Positions 28,032-40,249 are shown, counted from the first letter of the stretch. The stretch: DNA of 64,000 nucleotides from Psychrobacter sp. Ps6 (GCF_022129235.1 NZ_JADQAI010000002.1:62001-126000); one strand, 5' to 3'. Notes: a model not told the origin generated them from the letters alone. Numbers and translations: made by a program.

Positions 28032-28724
28032 ATGAATATGAAAACTCGTTTGGACATACCAGTGCGTAGGATGATGCTGGCAGTAGTTGTGAGTGTGGGA
28101 GCTGCTTTGACAGGTTGTAGTGAGATGACTGGCGTTATGAATGACTTACAAACCATGACTACCTCAAATCTACCTAAACAAGGCATTGCGCAACCAATCA
28201 ATAAAACCGCTGTTTCGTCACAAATAAAAGGGGCATCAAAGACAGATTTGGTTGGCTTGGTCGGCTGGTTTGAAAACAGCTGTGGTTTTGATCCAGTCTC
28301 CTATACTGAAGGCACTAAAGAGAATCAGGTTCAGAAAAGATTTGACGCTTTTCAAGAGTCGTTTATGGCAAAGCAGTATAAAGCTGATGGCAGTTACACC
28401 GCTTATGTCAAACCTGATTATCGATCGAAACTTCCTGCTAACTATAGAGAAGCTGTTAAAAATATCTCTGTGGTAGAAGACAGCAAAGGTGTGCATTATT
28501 ACGTAGATTTTAATAATGCCACCTACCGTGGGTATGACTTATCACGCTTGGAGCTGTTTTATCAGCCAGAAAGTGATTATGTATACGATACGCTGTATTT
28601 TAAAAATGCGAATTTTGTAGAGCTGAAATCTGTCTTTAAAACCACAAGTGATGAGTTGGATGAGCTTCGAGGTGGTGAGTTTGATGCTAAGAGTCGTTCG
28701 GTGATGTGTTATTTGGGGTTGTAG
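28032..28724 (+). CDS. Lipoprotein of unknown function
   Basis: About 230 residues with a signal peptide and lipobox near GAALTGCSEM (Cys about residue 30). Two further Cys lie at about 87 (ENSCGFD) and near the C-terminus (VMCYLG), possibly forming a disulphide. AAGGGA sits 8 bases before the ATG at 28032; an ATG six bases earlier is in frame and also possible. The open frame extends back into the previous gene, but those starts are not supported. Function unknown; last gene before the CRISPR array. Confidence 0.6.
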   Translation: MNMKTRLDIPVRRMMLAVVVSVGAALTGCSEMTGVMNDLQTMTTSNLPKQGIAQPINKTAVSSQIKGASKTDLVGLVGWFENSCGFDPVSYTEGTKENQVQKRFDAFQESFMAKQYKADGSYTAYVKPDYRSKLPANYREAVKNISVVEDSKGVHYYVDFNNATYRGYDLSRLELFYQPESDYVYDTLYFKNANFVELKSVFKTTSDELDELRGGEFDAKSRSVMCYLGL

Positions 28725-28755
28725 ATTAAAAGTGCTCAGTAAGATGGTTAGAAGG

Positions 28756-28793
28756 AAAAAGCACAAAGAGTTGATATTATTTGTGCTTTTTTT
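28756..28793. terminator. Strong terminator between the lipoprotein gene and the CRISPR array
   Basis: AAAAAGCACAAA pairs with TTTGTGCTTTTT around a 12-base loop, ending in a T-run. By symmetry it can work in both directions: it ends the lipoprotein transcript on the plus strand, and on the minus strand it could stop the very long pre-crRNA just past the last repeat. Confidence 0.75.
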
Positions 28794-28796
28794 CTG

Positions 28797-31700
28797 GTTT
28801 CAGTCCATGCACCTGTGATAGGTGCGAATGCATTTTTTGCATTTAGTAATAAGCAATTAACTGTTTCAATCCACGCACCCGTGATAGGTGCGAAAATCTA
28901 GCTTGTGCCTCTGCTTGCTTTTTGATTGTTTCAATCCACGCACCTGTGATAGGTGCGAAAGCAAAGCAGCAGTACCGCCACCTTTTAACAAGTTTCAATC
29001 CACGCACCTGTGATAGGTGCGAACCAGCCCACCGACCCGTACCCGCGCCGTAATAGGCGTTTCAATCCACGCACCTGTGATAGGTGCGAATATTTTCAGG
29101 GTTCCAAGTTATCCAAACTTCTGTTTCAATCCACGCACCTGTGATAGGTGCGAAGCTCAATCGGTGTGATTGCCATGCACTATGAGGTTTCAATCCACGC
29201 ACCTGTGATAGGTGCGAAACAATCAAAAAGAGCGTATTGCAGCATTAATTGATGTTTCAATCCACGCACCTGTGATAGGTGCGAACTTACGTATTGTTTC
29301 GTCGTCTGTTTCTTCTTTGTTTCAATCCACGCACCTGTGATAGGTGCGAACTCCCATATTCTTAAAAGGTACAACATGCCCGTGTTTCAATCCACGCACC
29401 TGTGATAGGTGCGAATATCACCAACACAAGTATGTTTAGACTTAACGGCGTTTCAATCCACGCACCTGTGATAGGTGCGAATTGCAAAACCTGTTTGATT
29501 GCCCACAGCGTATGTTTCAATCCACGCACCTGTGATAGGTGCGAACAACTACGACAAATCACATGAGTGGGTTTATAACGTTTCAATCCACGCACCTGTG
29601 ATAGGTGCGAACGGTGATGCCTACAACACTTGACGATGTGATTGTTTCAATCCACGCACCTGTGATAGGTGCGAATCTGTTCTATTTCTGCCCAATCTTG
29701 CGGATTTAGTTTCAATCCACGCACCTGTGATAGGTGCGAAATTATTAAGAGCGAGTTTGATAGCGTTTGATAGTTTCAATCCACGCACCTGTGATAGGTG
29801 CGAATCAAAGCTTTGGCCAAACTTGGATAGTAAAAGCGTTTCAATCCACGCACCTGTGATAGGTGCGAAGATAAAGTGGCCTTACCACGGTCAACGATTT
29901 ATGTTTCAATCCACGCACCTGTGATAGGTGCGAATATTGCGATGCACAGTATTACGTTGATTTGATAGTTTCAATCCACGCACCTGTGATAGGTGCGAAG
30001 AAATCCCCAAAAGTGTTTACGTTGATGGTATCGGTTTCAATCCACGCACCTGTGATAGGTGCGAATTTTAGACAAAAAAAACGCCCCACTCTAATTAAAT
30101 TTTCAATCCACGCACCTGTGATAGGTGCGAATCAGGCTCTTTTGATGTTCAAGGCTTGCGAGAATTAGTTTCAATCCACGCACCTGTGATAGGTGCGAAT
30201 GCTGGTCTTGGTCTTGCTTCTGCTGTCGTCATGTTTCAATCCACGCACCTGTGATAGGTGCGAACTAGCAATGGGTGGTGATACGTCTTCGATTCATGTT
30301 TCAATCCACGCACCTGTGATAGGTGCGAACTGGTAGGTTGCCAAGCGTCATCGCTGGCAGGTTGTTTCAATCCACGCACCTGTGATAGGTGCGAACCTTG
30401 GGGTTATATTTATGAATACCTAGAATGGGTTTCAATCCACGCACCTGTGATAGGTGCGAAAATGGGGATGCTTATACGTGCTACGACACAATGTTTCAAT
30501 CCACGCACCTGTGATAGGTGCGAATTAATGCGTCTGTAGGGCTGTTTAAGCTCTTAGTTTCAATCCACGCACCTGTGATAGGTGCGAAGCTTTTGCACAA
30601 ACACGATGAACATGCTGTCGTTGTTTCAATCCACGCACCTGTGATAGGTGCGAATCCAATTCATCCTCATAGTTCTTGACAGCGCAAAGTTTCAATCCAC
30701 GCACCTGTGATAGGTGCGAAAACAGAACAACCAAGGCTATCAGCAGCCACAGCAGTTTCAATCCACGCACCTGTGATAGGTGCGAAACCCCTAAAGCAAG
30801 ACAAGGTAGATAACAGCCTGTTTCAATCCACGCACCTGTGATAGGTGCGAAGAAGCATCACGCGCAAAAAACACCATTATTGCCGTTTCAATCCACGCAC
30901 CTGTGATAGGTGCGAAGATTCTATTTATGTGCTATGTATCAGCTAAAAAGTTTCAATCCACGCACCTGTGATAGGTGCGAATAGATTGCTGCGCAAATCT
31001 GCGCCTGTTACGCGGTTTCAATCCACGCACCTGTGATAGGTGCGAAACAACAGGCGATGCAAGAGTTGTTGCAGCAGCTCGTTTCAATCCACGCACCTGT
31101 GATAGGTGCGAACTTTCATCTTATACGCTTGCTGACGCACTACTGGTTTCAATCCACGCACCTGTGATAGGTGCGAATGCCAAGGTTGTACCTATCAATA
31201 TAAATGGTCAGTTTCAATCCACGCACCTGTGATAGGTGCGAATAGCACCTATTGCCAAACAGCTAGGCATGAGCTTAGTTTCAATCCACGCACCTGTGAT
31301 AGGTGCGAAGCATTTAATGCTTTCTGCATTACCTTCTTTTTAGTTTCAATCCACGCACCTGTGATAGGTGCGAATCTAGCGTAACACCTGTAAACCAACA
31401 TTTACAGTTTCAATCCACGCACCTGTGATAGGTGCGAACCCATATCTCTGAGTTTTCAGCACGAATGGTTGGTTTCAATCCACGCACCTGTGATAGGTGC
31501 GAAACCTCTTGCAAACTTGTAGCGACATGGCCTATCGTTTCAATCCACGCACCTGTGATAGGTGCGAACTCGCTGTTAAATTCAGTCCAGTGGGAAACGA
31601 GTTTCAATCCACGCACCTGTGATAGGTGCGAAAACCCCTGCTTGCTTGCCTCTTGCAGCCCATCGAAGTTTCAATCCACGCACCTGTGATAGGTGCGAAT

Positions 31701-34700
31701 TAAACTCCTCAGGCTTAATGCCTGCCTTTCTAAAGTTTCAATCCACGCACCTGTGATAGGTGCGAAGATGGTCTAAGTTCTTAATTAGAGTGCTCATGCG
31801 TTTCAATCCACGCACCTGTGATAGGTGCGAACGCTACGCGCTATTGGCCGTGAGCTAGATAAAAACGTTTCAATCCACGCACCTGTGATAGGTGCGAACT
31901 CTCCAAACACACGATTAATCAATCGCTGCAAGTTTCAATCCACGCACCTGTGATAGGTGCGAAACGTTATAATTGACAGGCTCCATTACATCAGTCGTTT
32001 CAATCCACGCACCTGTGATAGGTGCGAAGCACCCGAGTTAATAAGATCAGCAGCAGCATCAGTTTCAATCCACGCACCTGTGATAGGTGCGAATTCCCCC
32101 TATCGGTGCTATCTTCATTTATGATGTTTCAATCCACGCACCTGTGATAGGTGCGAAACCGTCCTGATTTGCTAGAATGGTGTTATAGAGTTTCAATCCA
32201 CGCACCTGTGATAGGTGCGAACATTCATTGCGACCAGAGGTATGTTTGGCGTCATGTTTCAATCCACGCACCTGTGATAGGTGCGAATCACCTAAAATGA
32301 TTAGTGCTCTAGATAAGCTTGTTTCAATCCACGCACCTGTGATAGGTGCGAAACGGTGGCGCGTGCTGCTTTTTGCCAAGCAAGCAGGTTTCAATCCACG
32401 CACCTGTGATAGGTGCGAACGCAAACTAAGCCAGTACATCAAGTATGGCTTAGTTTCAATCCACGCACCTGTGATAGGTGCGAACATTAAGGTTGCTGAG
32501 AAAGCTAAAGTGCTTGAGTTTCAATCCACGCACCTGTGATAGGTGCGAACGTCATGATTGCTGTGTCTGGTGTGGCAACCGTGTTTCAATCCACGCACCT
32601 GTGATAGGTGCGAAGCTAAAGAAAACACGCTTGAGCCGACCTGACAAGTTTCAATCCACGCACCTGTGATAGGTGCGAAACCTGTATATTCAAAGTTACC
32701 ATCTATCACGTTAGTTTCAATCCACGCACCTGTGATAGGTGCGAACAAAAGCTTTATATATCTATTAATAACCAGTTTGTTTCAATCCACGCACCTGTGA
32801 TAGGTGCGAAGTTATGCAGCCAATCGACTGCCTGTAAGTTGTTGTGTTTCAATCCACGCACCTGTGATAGGTGCGAATTAACATCATTGCTAATGTATTG
32901 GTTATAAGGGTTTCAATCCACGCACCTGTGATAGGTGCGAACAAAGCGTCTGAGTAGTTCATGATTACGTCAAATGTTTCAATCCACGCACCTGTGATAG
33001 GTGCGAATCAAGGTCAACCTGAGCAACAAGCGTTACGCGAGTTTCAATCCACGCACCTGTGATAGGTGCGAAACACTGTCAGGTAAGACGCAGACAGCGT
33101 ATGAGTTTCAATCCACGCACCTGTGATAGGTGCGAATGTTCTTAACCAGTAACGCTATGTTCGCATATACGTTTCAATCCACGCACCTGTGATAGGTGCG
33201 AACGGCAGTCCAGCCTATACCCGATACTATCAACACGTTTCAATCCACGCACCTGTGATAGGTGCGAAAAGCTACCACCACGCGCTTCAATTATGGGTAT
33301 TGTTTCAATCCACGCACCTGTGATAGGTGCGAAGCTGATACTAAAACGAGCACAATCAAAGCTGATGTTTCAATCCACGCACCTGTGATAGGTGCGAAAT
33401 GCCTATAAGCGACGACCAAGAGGTTAGGGATGTTTCAATCCACGCACCTGTGATAGGTGCGAAAAAGCGAATAGGAACGGTCAACGGATTATTACGGTTT
33501 CAATCCACGCACCTGTGATAGGTGCGAACGCTTGTGGGTCAATCATTAATCATTAATAACGGTTTCAATCCACGCACCTGTGATAGGTGCGAACTGGTGT
33601 CGCTTACATGATGGGTTTTGATATTGTTTCAATCCACGCACCTGTGATAGGTGCGAACTAGAGTCGTCTAGTGGATTTACCACCGGTGATGGTTTCAATC
33701 CACGCACCTGTGATAGGTGCGAAACCATGAATTTATTTTTGAAGGTTTGATATCAGTTTCAATCCACGCACCTGTGATAGGTGCGAAGACCCAAACACCC
33801 TGTTTGCTGATATACGCATGTTTCAATCCACGCACCTGTGATAGGTGCGAATCGATGCCGCCTCGACCTTCAATATGTATTAAGTTTCAATCCACGCACC
33901 TGTGATAGGTGCGAAAATACCTGATATTTCACCTTCACCTAAACCGTAAAGTTTCAATCCACGCACCTGTGATAGGTGCGAAGCTAAGGCTGTAAAAGGT
34001 TTAGCTGAAGGTTTAAGTTTCAATCCACGCACCTGTGATAGGTGCGAACGTTCACGATTGCGGGTGTTTATTCTGTCCACATGTTTCAATCCACGCACCT
34101 GTGATAGGTGCGAAGGCGTAACGACGGTTTATAGCAAGACACTAGCAACCGTTTCAATCCACGCACCTGTGATAGGTGCGAAAGAGTCATCTAGCGGATT
34201 TACCACCGGTAGTGGGTTTCAATCCACGCACCTGTGATAGGTGCGAATAGGCTTAACTTTTGAGTACATTAAGCTCGCTCGTTTCAATCCACGCACCTGT
34301 GATAGGTGCGAAGCTAGTGCAATACCTTCTTCTGACGTTTGGCTAAAGTTTCAATCCACGCACCTGTGATAGGTGCGAAAGGTATCCCAGAAGTAGAGAT
34401 GCCCGACTACTGGTTTCAATCCACGCACCTGTGATAGGTGCGAAAAGTGATTGCTAAGCAGCAGGCTGAAAAAAGCGTTTCAATCCACGCACCTGTGATA
34501 GGTGCGAATTTTTAACAAGCGCGAACCAGCAGCCAGTGCCAAGTTTCAATCCACGCACCTGTGATAGGTGCGAAGCGACCGCGCCCAAATTATAAGGGAA
34601 TGGTGCAGTTTCAATCCACGCACCTGTGATAGGTGCGAATCGCCAAAAGCATATCAAACGGGTTTTTATTGTCGAGTTTCAATCCACGCACCTGTGATAG

Positions 34701-37700
34701 GTGCGAAGGCTTGCATTACAACCTCAGCCGTTATGTAAGAGTTTCAATCCACGCACCTGTGATAGGTGCGAACGTGGAATGCCCCAATAAGTATATGATT
34801 AGGTGGTTTCAATCCACGCACCTGTGATAGGTGCGAATCTGATGTATCTGCAATACATTTCAACTTTGCAGTTTCAATCCACGCACCTGTGATAGGTGCG
34901 AACAGCCTCACCAAGTCGTCTTATGTGCATACAAAGTTTCAATCCACGCACCTGTGATAGGTGCGAACTTTCAGACCGCCAAAGTATACCAAGCAGGGCG
35001 TTTCAATCCACGCACCTGTGATAGGTGCGAATCCCAACGCATTGAGCACATATCACCGTTGCGCTGTTTCAATCCACGCACCTGTGATAGGTGCGAACGA
35101 CAATCAGATAACCGTCTTTTCTGCCTAAATCGTTTCAATCCACGCACCTGTGATAGGTGCGAACAACAAATCAGCAGAGTTACTGATTGATTTTTGGTTT
35201 CAATCCACGCACCTGTGATAGGTGCGAACCGAATTAATGTAGTGATTGGTAGCGTATGCACGTTTCAATCCACGCACCTGTGATAGGTGCGAAGTTACTG
35301 CTGCCAATGAGCGTGCTGCTGCTGCTGTTTCAATCCACGCACCTGTGATAGGTGCGAACTGACCTTGCAGCCATTCCTGCGCCATCTGCGCGTTTCAATC
35401 CACGCACCTGTGATAGGTGCGAATCCTGCTCAAAACGTACAACTAGAGCTTGGCAGTTTCAATCCACGCACCTGTGATAGGTGCGAATGATGTTTCTCGG
35501 TATCGCTACACCCATGCGCGGTTTCAATCCACGCACCTGTGATAGGTGCGAACCACTCTGCCTCCTCTGCGGTAAATGCCGAGCCGTTTCAATCCACGCA
35601 CCTGTGATAGGTGCGAACTGAAAGCCTTTATCGATGCCATGTATGAGAGTGTTTCAATCCACGCACCTGTGATAGGTGCGAAAAGCCTGAAATATCGCCG
35701 CCTGTCTGCTCGTAGTTTCAATCCACGCACCTGTGATAGGTGCGAACAGCTATAGCATCTTCGTATCTAGTGTTTTGAATCGTTTCAATCCACGCACCTG
35801 TGATAGGTGCGAATTTAATCGCTCAACCTCGCTGGCATCAGCTTGCGGTTTCAATCCACGCACCTGTGATAGGTGCGAATTTCGGTTTGGTCTGATAAAC
35901 AGCAAAATATCTGTTTCAATCCACGCACCTGTGATAGGTGCGAAATTGCCTCTGTACGTACTTGTTGGCATCACTTGTTTCAATCCACGCACCTGTGATA
36001 GGTGCGAAAATCACCCTTAGCCAAATCATTTGGATGAATAAAGTTTCAATCCACGCACCTGTGATAGGTGCGAAATCAGCCAATGTGGGGTCTTTCTTCC
36101 CTGTAGGTTTCAATCCACGCACCTGTGATAGGTGCGAATATTTATTAAATCACCTATACGGTGAGTGATAGTTTCAATCCACGCACCTGTGATAGGTGCG
36201 AAAAGACCTGATATGATGTTATATTTAATACAATGTTTCAATCCACGCACCTGTGATAGGTGCGAATTCTTAGCTTCTACTACTTCATCAGTGTATATAG
36301 CGTTTCAATCCACGCACCTGTGATAGGTGCGAAATAGCCAGCTTTTAAGGCGCTCTGTGTTTGATTGTTTCAATCCACGCACCTGTGATAGGTGCGAATC
36401 ATTGCTTGACCTGATATTACTTGCCATACTATGTTTCAATCCACGCACCTGTGATAGGTGCGAAACTGCTTAACGCGCTCGGTAAAGTTTCGTCATAAGT
36501 TTCAATCCACGCACCTGTGATAGGTGCGAAAGGGGTTGCATCAGTGCCAGCAGTGGCAGACAAGTTTCAATCCACGCACCTGTGATAGGTGCGAAGCAAA
36601 TATATTTACCGATGACGGTGCATTATTAGTTTCAATCCACGCACCTGTGATAGGTGCGAATAGGGTAGGGGTGCTAGCAATGCCTTCTACTATGTTTCAA
36701 TCCACGCACCTGTGATAGGTGCGAACATGACCACTTGAACCCAGTAGGGCAGGTGGTAGTTTCAATCCACGCACCTGTGATAGGTGCGAAAAATTTCACT
36801 CGGGCAATTTCGCCCTAAAAGAGTGTTTCAATCCACGCACCTGTGATAGGTGCGAATTGCCTTTGCATATTGTTTGACATGAATTTTACGTTTCAATCCA
36901 CGCACCTGTGATAGGTGCGAATATGTTTTTGTACCGCGACGAGGTTTACAACGAGTTTCAATCCACGCACCTGTGATAGGTGCGAAATCATACCTACCAA
37001 GTCCACGCCCTCTATGAGCGTTTCAATCCACGCACCTGTGATAGGTGCGAAGTATAATAATTTGCCCATCGTTATAACTCCTATTGTTTCAATCCACGCA
37101 CCTGTGATAGGTGCGAACCCTTCATCTAAACCCACGATTAAATCAGAAAGTTTCAATCCACGCACCTGTGATAGGTGCGAAGTGCTAGTACCGCCAATGT
37201 CGGCAAATCTTTGATGTTTCAATCCACGCACCTGTGATAGGTGCGAAAATGATGCTATTAATAAAAGCTCCGTCACTGTCGTTTCAATCCACGCACCTGT
37301 GATAGGTGCGAAGTCTTTAATCAATGCTTGGTCGGCTCGTTTAGCTGTTTCAATCCACGCACCTGTGATAGGTGCGAACTTTTGCCTTAACAATGCTTTT
37401 TAACAGACTTTAGTTTCAATCCACGCACCTGTGATAGGTGCGAATTCAAAACTATAAGGCATTGATTTATTGTTATGGTTTCAATCCACGCACCTGTGAT
37501 AGGTGCGAACACTGACCATGCCATGATAGGCTGACTCGCATGTTTCAATCCACGCACCTGTGATAGGTGCGAAGCTTTGTAGCCTTGAAACGGACTATTT
37601 AAAAAGGTTTCAATCCACGCACCTGTGATAGGTGCGAACTAAGGCAGATTGGTAAAACTCTCTATCTGTCATGTTTCAATCCACGCACCTGTGATAGGTG

Positions 37701-38353
37701 CGAAGCAATCCTAGACGCGCTTCAAGCCACTCATCTGTTTCAATCCACGCACCTGTGATAGGTGCGAATCAAGACCTTTCAAGAGATTTACGAGCAAGTG
37801 GTGTTTCAATCCACGCACCTGTGATAGGTGCGAACAACCTCAAATGTCACTTGACGCTTTAAGCGGTGTTTCAATCCACGCACCTGTGATAGGTGCGAAG
37901 AAGGTAGTTTTTGGTCTAGTGTTAATTTTCCAGTTTCAATCCACGCACCTGTGATAGGTGCGAAAATACCTAAAGTGATGATACAAGCGCTACATAACGT
38001 TTCAATCCACGCACCTGTGATAGGTGCGAAAACTTAGATAATGAGATTGAGCGCAAGATATATGTTTCAATCCACGCACCTGTGATAGGTGCGAACCACT
38101 CTGCCTCATCTGCGGTAAATGCCGAGCCGTTTCAATCCACGCACCTGTGATAGGTGCGAATCGCGCCGTCGGAGTTTGTGGCAGTAGCTGAGGTTTCAAT
38201 CCACGCACCTGTGATAGGTGCGAAATCCAGCCCCCATACCTTTTTGTCGCGTTCGTGTTTCAATCCACGCACCTGTGATAGGTGCGAAACCTCGGCTCTA
38301 GCCTCATTCGGTGACATGATTGTTTCAATCCACGCACCTGTGATAGGTGCGAA
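28797..38353 (-). CRISPR. Very long type I-C CRISPR array: about 147 repeats, 146 spacers
   Basis: Repeats are 32 bp; on the plus strand they begin GTTTCAATCCACGCAC and end GTGATAGGTGCGAA. By marking each start by hand I count 147 repeats and 146 spacers of 32-36 bp (unit 64-68). Read on the minus strand, the repeat has stem CGCACCT/AGGTGCG with a 5-base loop and leaves an 11-base 3' part TGGATTGAAAC, the handle made by Cas5d in type I-C. The leftmost repeat (28797) has two changes and the second (28863) one, as expected at the old, leader-distal end; the repeat at 30100 starts with T instead of G. The cas genes and leader lie at the right end. Confidence 0.98.
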
Positions 38354-38600
38354 AGCCCATAGTCTAAGTCGCTAATAAGGTTAAGAAAAAACCTTGAAAT
38401 TTGCGAACGTCTAAACCATAAGCGAATTTGGCAAGCATATCGCTTACCAAAACTTTATTGTCATAAAATATGGGTAATAAAATCAAGTTGTTAAATAGCA
38501 TTGTAACCCTTTTGCGAATCCTCTAGAGATTTTATGTATGCTATAGGCTCGCATTGACCTTGTGATAGTCAAATATTACGTTTTGACGCTTATAAAGTAA
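38354..38600 (-). promoter_or_regulatory. CRISPR leader
   Basis: AT-rich 247-base stretch between cas2 and the first repeat, with no open frame of note. It holds a short AAGGTT/AACCTT inverted repeat (38377-38395) beside the array and an imperfect GGCAAGC-ATATC-GCTTACC palindrome (38430-38448), possible integration or protein-binding signals. The pre-crRNA promoter should be here, on the minus strand; I could not pick a convincing -10/-35 pair. Confidence 0.75.
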
Positions 38601-38891
38601 TTAAAACAATAAGACATCATTTAAGTCTAGCACAGGTTTTGCCCCAATGTGTTCCACTTTATTTTGCCAATTTTTACCAAGATAATAATAACGCAGACTG
38701 TCCACCTCAGGATTAATGATGTCTTCAAGCTTTGCTCTAAGTGTCGTCCATTCAGCAGGATTGACTTCGATCTCAAACACGGAGTACTGCACTCGTTGAC
38801 CATAGTTTAGGCAATGCTTGGCAACGTGACGCAGACGCTTGGCACTGGAGGTGCCCTCTGAGCTAATATCGTAAGTGACCAATATCATCAT
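38601..38891 (-). CDS. cas2: CRISPR-associated endoribonuclease Cas2
   Basis: A 96-residue Cas2 of the type I-C style, starting MMILVTYDIS with the metal-binding Asp of the first strand (D8) and containing GQRVQYSVFEIE, typical of the family. With Cas1 it forms the spacer-integration complex. It lies 36 bases after cas1 and is the last cas gene before the leader. Either of two adjacent ATGs may be used. Confidence 0.95.
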   Translation of the reverse strand: MMILVTYDISSEGTSSAKRLRHVAKHCLNYGQRVQYSVFEIEVNPAEWTTLRAKLEDIINPEVDSLRYYYLGKNWQNKVEHIGAKPVLDLNDVLLF

Positions 38892-38927
38892 AATAGTAAC
38901 CTTTTTTCCTATTCTTATTTTGGTGAT

Positions 38928-39959
38928 CTATTTCCATAAAAAAGGAATATAAGCATCGATATCGCCTCTGATATGCCGTGCCATGATTGTCGCTTGTAAG
39001 TGAGGTAATAACCCAAAGGGCACTGTTTCCTCAAACCACTCATGATAAATGGTTTGCTGTTTACGATCATGCCACGCCTTAAAGAAGGTTTGTCGCGCTT
39101 CATCTTTTAACCAAACCGCACCATTGGCTTCTTGTTTAAAATCAGATTTGCCCAATTGTTTTTTATTGATAAGAGACAACACAAAACGATCAACGATAGG
39201 ACGGAACTCTTCAACCAAATCGAGTGCGAGAGAAGGGCGCCCGGGTCTTAATTGGTGAAACGCACCACAAGCAGGGTCAAGCCCAACGGCTTCGAGCGCA
39301 CTACGGCAGTCATGCGTCATCAAGGTATAGGTAAAAGAGAGCAGCGCATTGACAGCGTCAGTGGGCGGGTTACGTGTGCGTTTGGGAAAGTGAAAATCAG
39401 GATTGCGGATCAGATGCGGAAACACACTAAAATAAACACTGGCCATCTCACCCTCACGGCCTAACAGGTCGGGCAAGTTTTGGGTCGCAAGAATTTTATT
39501 GAGTCCGTATCCTAAGCGTTGTTGCGCTGCTTCCAAACTATTAATAATGGGCGTATCCAATTGTGATTTATAGTCTCGTAGGTAGCGGCGGATGACTTGG
39601 CGCTGGTTGTGGACTTTGCCCAAAATAATACTGTGGCAAATAGGCTGAACCCGTTCAGGGTTATCACTGATACGGTACTGCTCACGGCGTAATAATACGT
39701 TGCCACTGACTGCGCCCTCGATACGCGCTTGGAACTTACCATATTGGTTGAGATGGGTAATGGTGATAGCGTTATCCGTACAATGCGCCATCAATGCGGG
39801 CGATATCGATACTTGCCCAAAACAGACAATTGCGTCTAGCTTATGAATGGGCACGCGACCTTTAACCTCATAATCAATGTTCATAACCACGTTTTCGCCC
39901 TGTTTGTTGAGCCAAGCCCCTTGAGTCTGAACGAATAACGTGTTTTTTAAAGGTCGCAT
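38928..39959 (-). CDS. cas1: CRISPR-associated integrase Cas1 (type I-C)
   Basis: A 343-residue Cas1. The metal-binding residues are visible: Glu in LLGREGEMASVYF (about residue 167), His in CGAFHQLRPGRPS (about 235) and the acidic pair in DLVEEFRP (about 250). It catalyses insertion of new spacers. The start at 39959 follows TTTAGGAAC, part of a direct repeat TGAGTTCCTAA (39961-39971 and 39981-39991). A gap of over 300 bases separates it from cas4, unlike usual I-C operons, so it may need its own promoter. Confidence 0.95.
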   Translation of the reverse strand: MRPLKNTLFVQTQGAWLNKQGENVVMNIDYEVKGRVPIHKLDAIVCFGQVSISPALMAHCTDNAITITHLNQYGKFQARIEGAVSGNVLLRREQYRISDNPERVQPICHSIILGKVHNQRQVIRRYLRDYKSQLDTPIINSLEAAQQRLGYGLNKILATQNLPDLLGREGEMASVYFSVFPHLIRNPDFHFPKRTRNPPTDAVNALLSFTYTLMTHDCRSALEAVGLDPACGAFHQLRPGRPSLALDLVEEFRPIVDRFVLSLINKKQLGKSDFKQEANGAVWLKDEARQTFFKAWHDRKQQTIYHEWFEETVPFGLLPHLQATIMARHIRGDIDAYIPFLWK

Positions 39960-40071
39960 ATGAGTTCCTAAAGATTGGATTGAGTTCCTAACGCTACTTT
40001 GGTTTTGAATATCATTTTCTATTGTGCTAAGTTAAATAAGACAACGTTTAACTACTATCAAGGAATGAAAT

Positions 40072-40224
40072 ATGAGTAAATCTAACAACGAAGCTGATAT
40101 GCAAAACCCGAATAAAGGTACTGACGGTACAAACGAAGCTTATGATCAAAATCAAGGTAATAAAGGCAAGCAGTTAAATCCACAAGAGCCTAAGAATGAT
40201 GCTCAGCCTAAAGATAGTAACTAG
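40072..40224 (+). CDS. Small hydrophilic protein, antisense to the cas operon between cas4 and cas1
   Basis: A 50-codon gene on the plus strand, opposite to all the cas genes. CAAGGA precedes its ATG by 7 bases and a possible promoter (TTGAAT at 40005, 17 bases, TAAGTT) lies upstream. The product is very hydrophilic and rich in Asn, Gln, Lys, Asp and Pro (MSKSNNEADMQNPNKG...), likely disordered, without Cys or Trp. I recognise no family. The stop lies in a tandem TAGTAAC repeat that gives further stops. It could be a stray cargo gene or a locus-specific regulator; coding status is moderately supported. Confidence 0.55.
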   Translation: MSKSNNEADMQNPNKGTDGTNEAYDQNQGNKGKQLNPQEPKNDAQPKDSN

Positions 40225-40249
40225 TAACTAGTAACTAGTAACTAGTAAC
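40215..40249 (+). repeat. Five tandem TAGTAAC units
   Basis: Five exact 7-bp copies of TAGTAAC start inside the last codons of the small antisense gene and run past its stop. The repeat offers stop codons in more than one frame and is a likely slippage site. Confidence 0.9.

Noticed and set aside
28797..38353. Many open frames on both strands of 60-170 codons with repeated peptides such as SIHAPVIGA, FNPRTCDRCE or SHLSQVRGLK
   Set aside because: They are translations of the CRISPR repeat in different frames, not genes.
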